Part shown: in pieces, positions 61,071 through 64,000 of the stretch
Numbering within the stretch: the first letter of the stretch is position 1
Layout of the letters: each line of letters starts with the position of its first letter
From: Polaromonas sp. JS666
GTDB taxonomy: Bacteria; Pseudomonadota; Gammaproteobacteria; Burkholderiales; Burkholderiaceae_C
NCBI RefSeq assembly: GCF_000013865.1
Contig: NC_007949.1
Span: 186,001-250,000 of the forward strand
DNA length: 64,000 nucleotides
Reading direction: 5' to 3'
Translations under genes and position numbers: made by a program
The notes under the pieces: model-generated
What the model saw: the letters and a program-made list of their open reading frames with translations, nothing else
Told to the model about the DNA's origin: nothing
The model's database searches: none

Positions 61071-62120
61071 ATGTACAACGGCCAAAAACTCTACATCTCG
61101 GATGTGACCTTGCGCGACGGCATGCATGCCATCCGCCATCAATACTCCATCGACCAGGCCGTCGCCATCGCGAAAGCGCTGGACGACGCGAAGGTCGACA
61201 GCATCGAAGTCGCGCACGGCGACGGCCTGCGTGGATCGAGCTTCAATTACGGTTTTGGCGCACACAGCGACCTCGAGTGGATCGAAGCCGTCGCTTCCGT
61301 CCTGAAGCACGCCCGCGTGGCGACACTGCTGCTGCCGGGCATTGGTACCTTGCACGACCTGGACGCCGCATTCAAGGCCGGCGTGCGCACGGTACGCGTG
61401 GCGACGCACTGCACCGAAGCCGATGTTTCCCGTCAACACATCGAACATGCGCGCAAACTGGGCATGGATACCGTCGGCTTTCTGATGATGTCGCATATGA
61501 CGTCCCCGCAGATCCTGGCTCAGCAGGCCAAGCTGATGGAAAACTACGGTGCTGAATGCATCTATGTGGTCGATTCGGGCGGCGCGCTGTCGATGCAGCA
61601 GGTCGCCGATCGTTTCAAGGCGTTCAAAGATGTTCTCAAGCCGGAAACGCAGACGGGTATGCACGCTCACCATAACCTCGCGCTCGGCGTCGCCAACTCG
61701 ATTGTTGCCGTGGAAAACGGATGCGACCGTATCGACGCCTCGCTGGCTGGTATGGGTGCCGGCGCGGGCAATGCGCCGCTCGAGGTCTTTATCGCCACTG
61801 CCGACCGCATGGGATGGAACCACGGCACCGATCTCTTCGGGCTGATGAATGCGGCTGACGATCTGGTCCGCCCATTACAGGACCGTCCGGTGCGGGTCGA
61901 CCGCGAGACACTGGCACTCGGTTATGCCGGTGTGTATTCCAGCTTCCTTCGGCACGCGGAGGCAGCTTCCGCACGCTACGGCATCGCCGCGGTCGACATC
62001 CTGGTCGAGCTCGGTCGGCGCCGCATGGTGGGCGGCCAGGAAGACATGATTGTGGACGTTGCGCTAGACCTGATCAAAACGCGTCAGCGCACAACCGGCA
62101 CTTCAGGGGTGGCGGCATGA
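61071..62120 (+). CDS. nbaI: 4-hydroxy-2-oxovalerate aldolase
   Basis: 349 residues. DRE-TIM barrel: [18 protein letters not shown] with the Arg-Asp-His set, [46 protein letters not shown], and metal-binding [13 protein letters not shown]. The communication domain with NbaJ is present at the C-terminus. It cleaves 4-hydroxy-2-oxovalerate to pyruvate and acetaldehyde. It overlaps nbaG by four bases. Confidence 0.92.
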   Translation: MYNGQKLYISDVTLRDGMHAIRHQYSIDQAVAIAKALDDAKVDSIEVAHGDGLRGSSFNYGFGAHSDLEWIEAVASVLKHARVATLLLPGIGTLHDLDAAFKAGVRTVRVATHCTEADVSRQHIEHARKLGMDTVGFLMMSHMTSPQILAQQAKLMENYGAECIYVVDSGGALSMQQVADRFKAFKDVLKPETQTGMHAHHNLALGVANSIVAVENGCDRIDASLAGMGAGAGNAPLEVFIATADRMGWNHGTDLFGLMNAADDLVRPLQDRPVRVDRETLALGYAGVYSSFLRHAEAASARYGIAAVDILVELGRRRMVGGQEDMIVDVALDLIKTRQRTTGTSGVAA

Positions 62121-62896
62121 GCGTCATCAACCTGCAACAAATGGCGAGTCAACTCGACCATGCGGCGCGCTTTCGCATCGAGATCGATCCCCTGACGCCA
62201 CAGCATCCCTTCACTCTCGAAGAGGCGTACAGCATCCAGCGAGAGGCGATCGCGTTGAGGTATGCGCGTGGAGAGCAACCGGTTGGCCTCAAACTGGGCT
62301 TTACCAGTCGGGCCAAAATGATCCAGATGGGCGTTGAGAGTCTGATATGGGGTCGTCTTACCGATGCCATGCTGTACGACGAGGGTACGGAGGTCGATTT
62401 GAGCGACTTCATCCATCCGAGAGCCGAGCCTGAGGTGTGTTTCCTGACGAAGCGCAGGATTGATCGCCCAATCACTCTCATCGAGGCCCAATCCTATCTC
62501 GAAGGCGTGGCTCCTGCCATCGAGATTATCGATTCCCGCTACCGCGACTTCAAATTCACGCTGGAGGACGTGGTGGCTGATAACTGCTCTTCAGCAGGCT
62601 TGATCATTGGTTCGCTCACCAATCGGTTTGACAGCCTCTCCAATCTCGGTGTCTTCGTGCGTGTCAATGGCCGCCTGGTTCAAAGCGGAAGTACCGGAGC
62701 CATCTTGGGCGATCCCATGCGAAGCCTTGTGCAGGCCTCGCAACTGGCTACAAAGGCGGAAATGGTGCTCGAAGCCGGCTCCCTGATCATGGCCGGCGCG
62801 GCGACTGCCGCTGAGGCCCTGCAGCCTGGAGCGCATGTCAGCGCCGAAATCACGGGCCTGGGCCGTGTCGAGTTCCACACAAGGAGCCAAGCGTGA
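62117..62896 (+). CDS. nbaG: 4-oxalocrotonate (2-oxo-3-hexenedioate) decarboxylase
   Basis: 259 residues of the FAH-like decarboxylase branch (DmpH/XylI/AmnE): [82 protein letters not shown]. It decarboxylates 4-oxalocrotonate to 2-oxopent-4-enoate, the NbaH substrate. Its start and stop overlap both neighbours, so the set is tightly coupled. Confidence 0.87.
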   Translation: MSVINLQQMASQLDHAARFRIEIDPLTPQHPFTLEEAYSIQREAIALRYARGEQPVGLKLGFTSRAKMIQMGVESLIWGRLTDAMLYDEGTEVDLSDFIHPRAEPEVCFLTKRRIDRPITLIEAQSYLEGVAPAIEIIDSRYRDFKFTLEDVVADNCSSAGLIIGSLTNRFDSLSNLGVFVRVNGRLVQSGSTGAILGDPMRSLVQASQLATKAEMVLEAGSLIMAGAATAAEALQPGAHVSAEITGLGRVEFHTRSQA

Positions 62897-63315
62897 GCGC
62901 TACAGCAAAAGTTATCGAGGGCAAGGCCACGCCCCGTGGCAAATACCCGCATATCAAACGCGCTGGTGATTTCCTGTTCGTGTCGGGCACCAGTTCGCGG
63001 CGGGCGGACAACACCCTCGTTGGCGTGGAGGTGGACGCATTGGGTACTTTCCGTCTGGACATCCGATCGCAGACCTCCGCCGTGATCGAGAACATCCGGG
63101 GCATCCTGCAGAGCATGGGTGCCGATCTCAAGGATGTGGTTGAAGTCTCGACATTCCTGGTCAACATGAATGACTTCGCCGGGTACAACGAAGTGTATGG
63201 CTCGTTTTTCGACTACGACGGCCCGACGCGCACCACTGTTGCTGTCCACCAACTTCCGCATCCCCATTTGTTGATTGAAATCAAAGCTATCGCATACAAG
63301 CCGCTATCGGCATAA
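62893..63315 (+). CDS. nbaF: 2-aminomuconate deaminase, RidA family
   Basis: 140 residues. It carries the AmnD-type sequence [60 protein letters not shown] and [20 protein letters not shown]. It is a divergent YjgF/RidA member that hydrolyses 2-aminomuconate to 4-oxalocrotonate and ammonia. It overlaps nbaG by four bases and nbaC starts 13 bases later. The operon thus holds two RidA relatives. Confidence 0.88.
   Translation: MSATAKVIEGKATPRGKYPHIKRAGDFLFVSGTSSRRADNTLVGVEVDALGTFRLDIRSQTSAVIENIRGILQSMGADLKDVVEVSTFLVNMNDFAGYNEVYGSFFDYDGPTRTTVAVHQLPHPHLLIEIKAIAYKPLSA

Positions 63316-64000
<685 letters not shown>

Overview
The window looks like chromosomal or large-replicon DNA of a Burkholderiales betaproteobacterium, probably Alcaligenaceae- or Comamonadaceae-like. 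The basis is gene content: three tricarboxylate-type (Bug) periplasmic receptors, a TRAP system, many LysR/GntR/LacI-controlled catabolic modules, and high-GC codon use. The species cannot be fixed from sequence alone. No rRNA operon, CRISPR array or complete integrase is present.

Layout. (1) About 1-15.9 kb is a mobile-element backbone (ICE, island or plasmid-like): an AcrVA2-family anti-CRISPR-like gene, a UvrD-like helicase, a run of plasmid/ICE housekeeping genes (AcaB-like protein, MoxR/CobS-type AAA ATPase, membrane protein, SSB), a degenerate Met-type tRNA-like sequence, two AlpA-like regulators, a DUF2726 protein and two XRE regulators. (2) 16.1-18.6 kb is an IS1182-family element followed by a solo 3' end of a second copy, which cuts a gene fragment. 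(3) 18.6-24.9 kb is a sugar-acid module: KDG-type kinase, RraA-like aldolase, 2-hydroxyacid dehydrogenase, TRAP DctPMQ and a divergent GntR regulator. (4) 25.0-28.1 kb is a scar zone: an ABC permease fragment, the tail of a tyrosine recombinase, a LysR gene lacking part of its helix-turn-helix, and an IS5/IS427-type element inserted in an MRJP-like gene. (5) 28.1-47.5 kb holds three more catabolic modules, each with its own regulator and an orphan Bug receptor. One has a CoA-transferase and an FAD oxidase; one has an FAD oxidoreductase and an IlvD/Edd dehydratase; one has two enolase-superfamily enzymes, two 2-hydroxyacid dehydrogenases, an aldehyde dehydrogenase and a beta-hydroxyacid dehydrogenase. 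(6) 47.5-49.8 kb is a second scar zone with YegP-like and DUF262 fragments and an IS3-family element. (7) 49.9-64 kb is a 2-nitrobenzoate catabolic locus.

The last region is the clearest biological result. It encodes a 216-residue flavoprotein with Asn40, Asp76 and Glu113 at exactly the positions reported for NbaA (2-nitrobenzoate nitroreductase) of Pseudomonas fluorescens KU-7, and a DUF4863/PnbB-type NbaB. The gene order E-X-H-J-I-G-F-C-D then matches the published nba operon. Together they would convert 2-nitrobenzoate through 2-hydroxylaminobenzoate and 3-hydroxyanthranilate, by meta cleavage, to pyruvate and acetyl-CoA. Between nbaB and nbaE lie a complete branched-chain-amino-acid-type ABC transporter and an NAD(P)H:FMN reductase, which I infer to be substrate uptake and flavin supply for this pathway. 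The operon runs off the right edge inside nbaD; an nbaR regulator would be expected just beyond.
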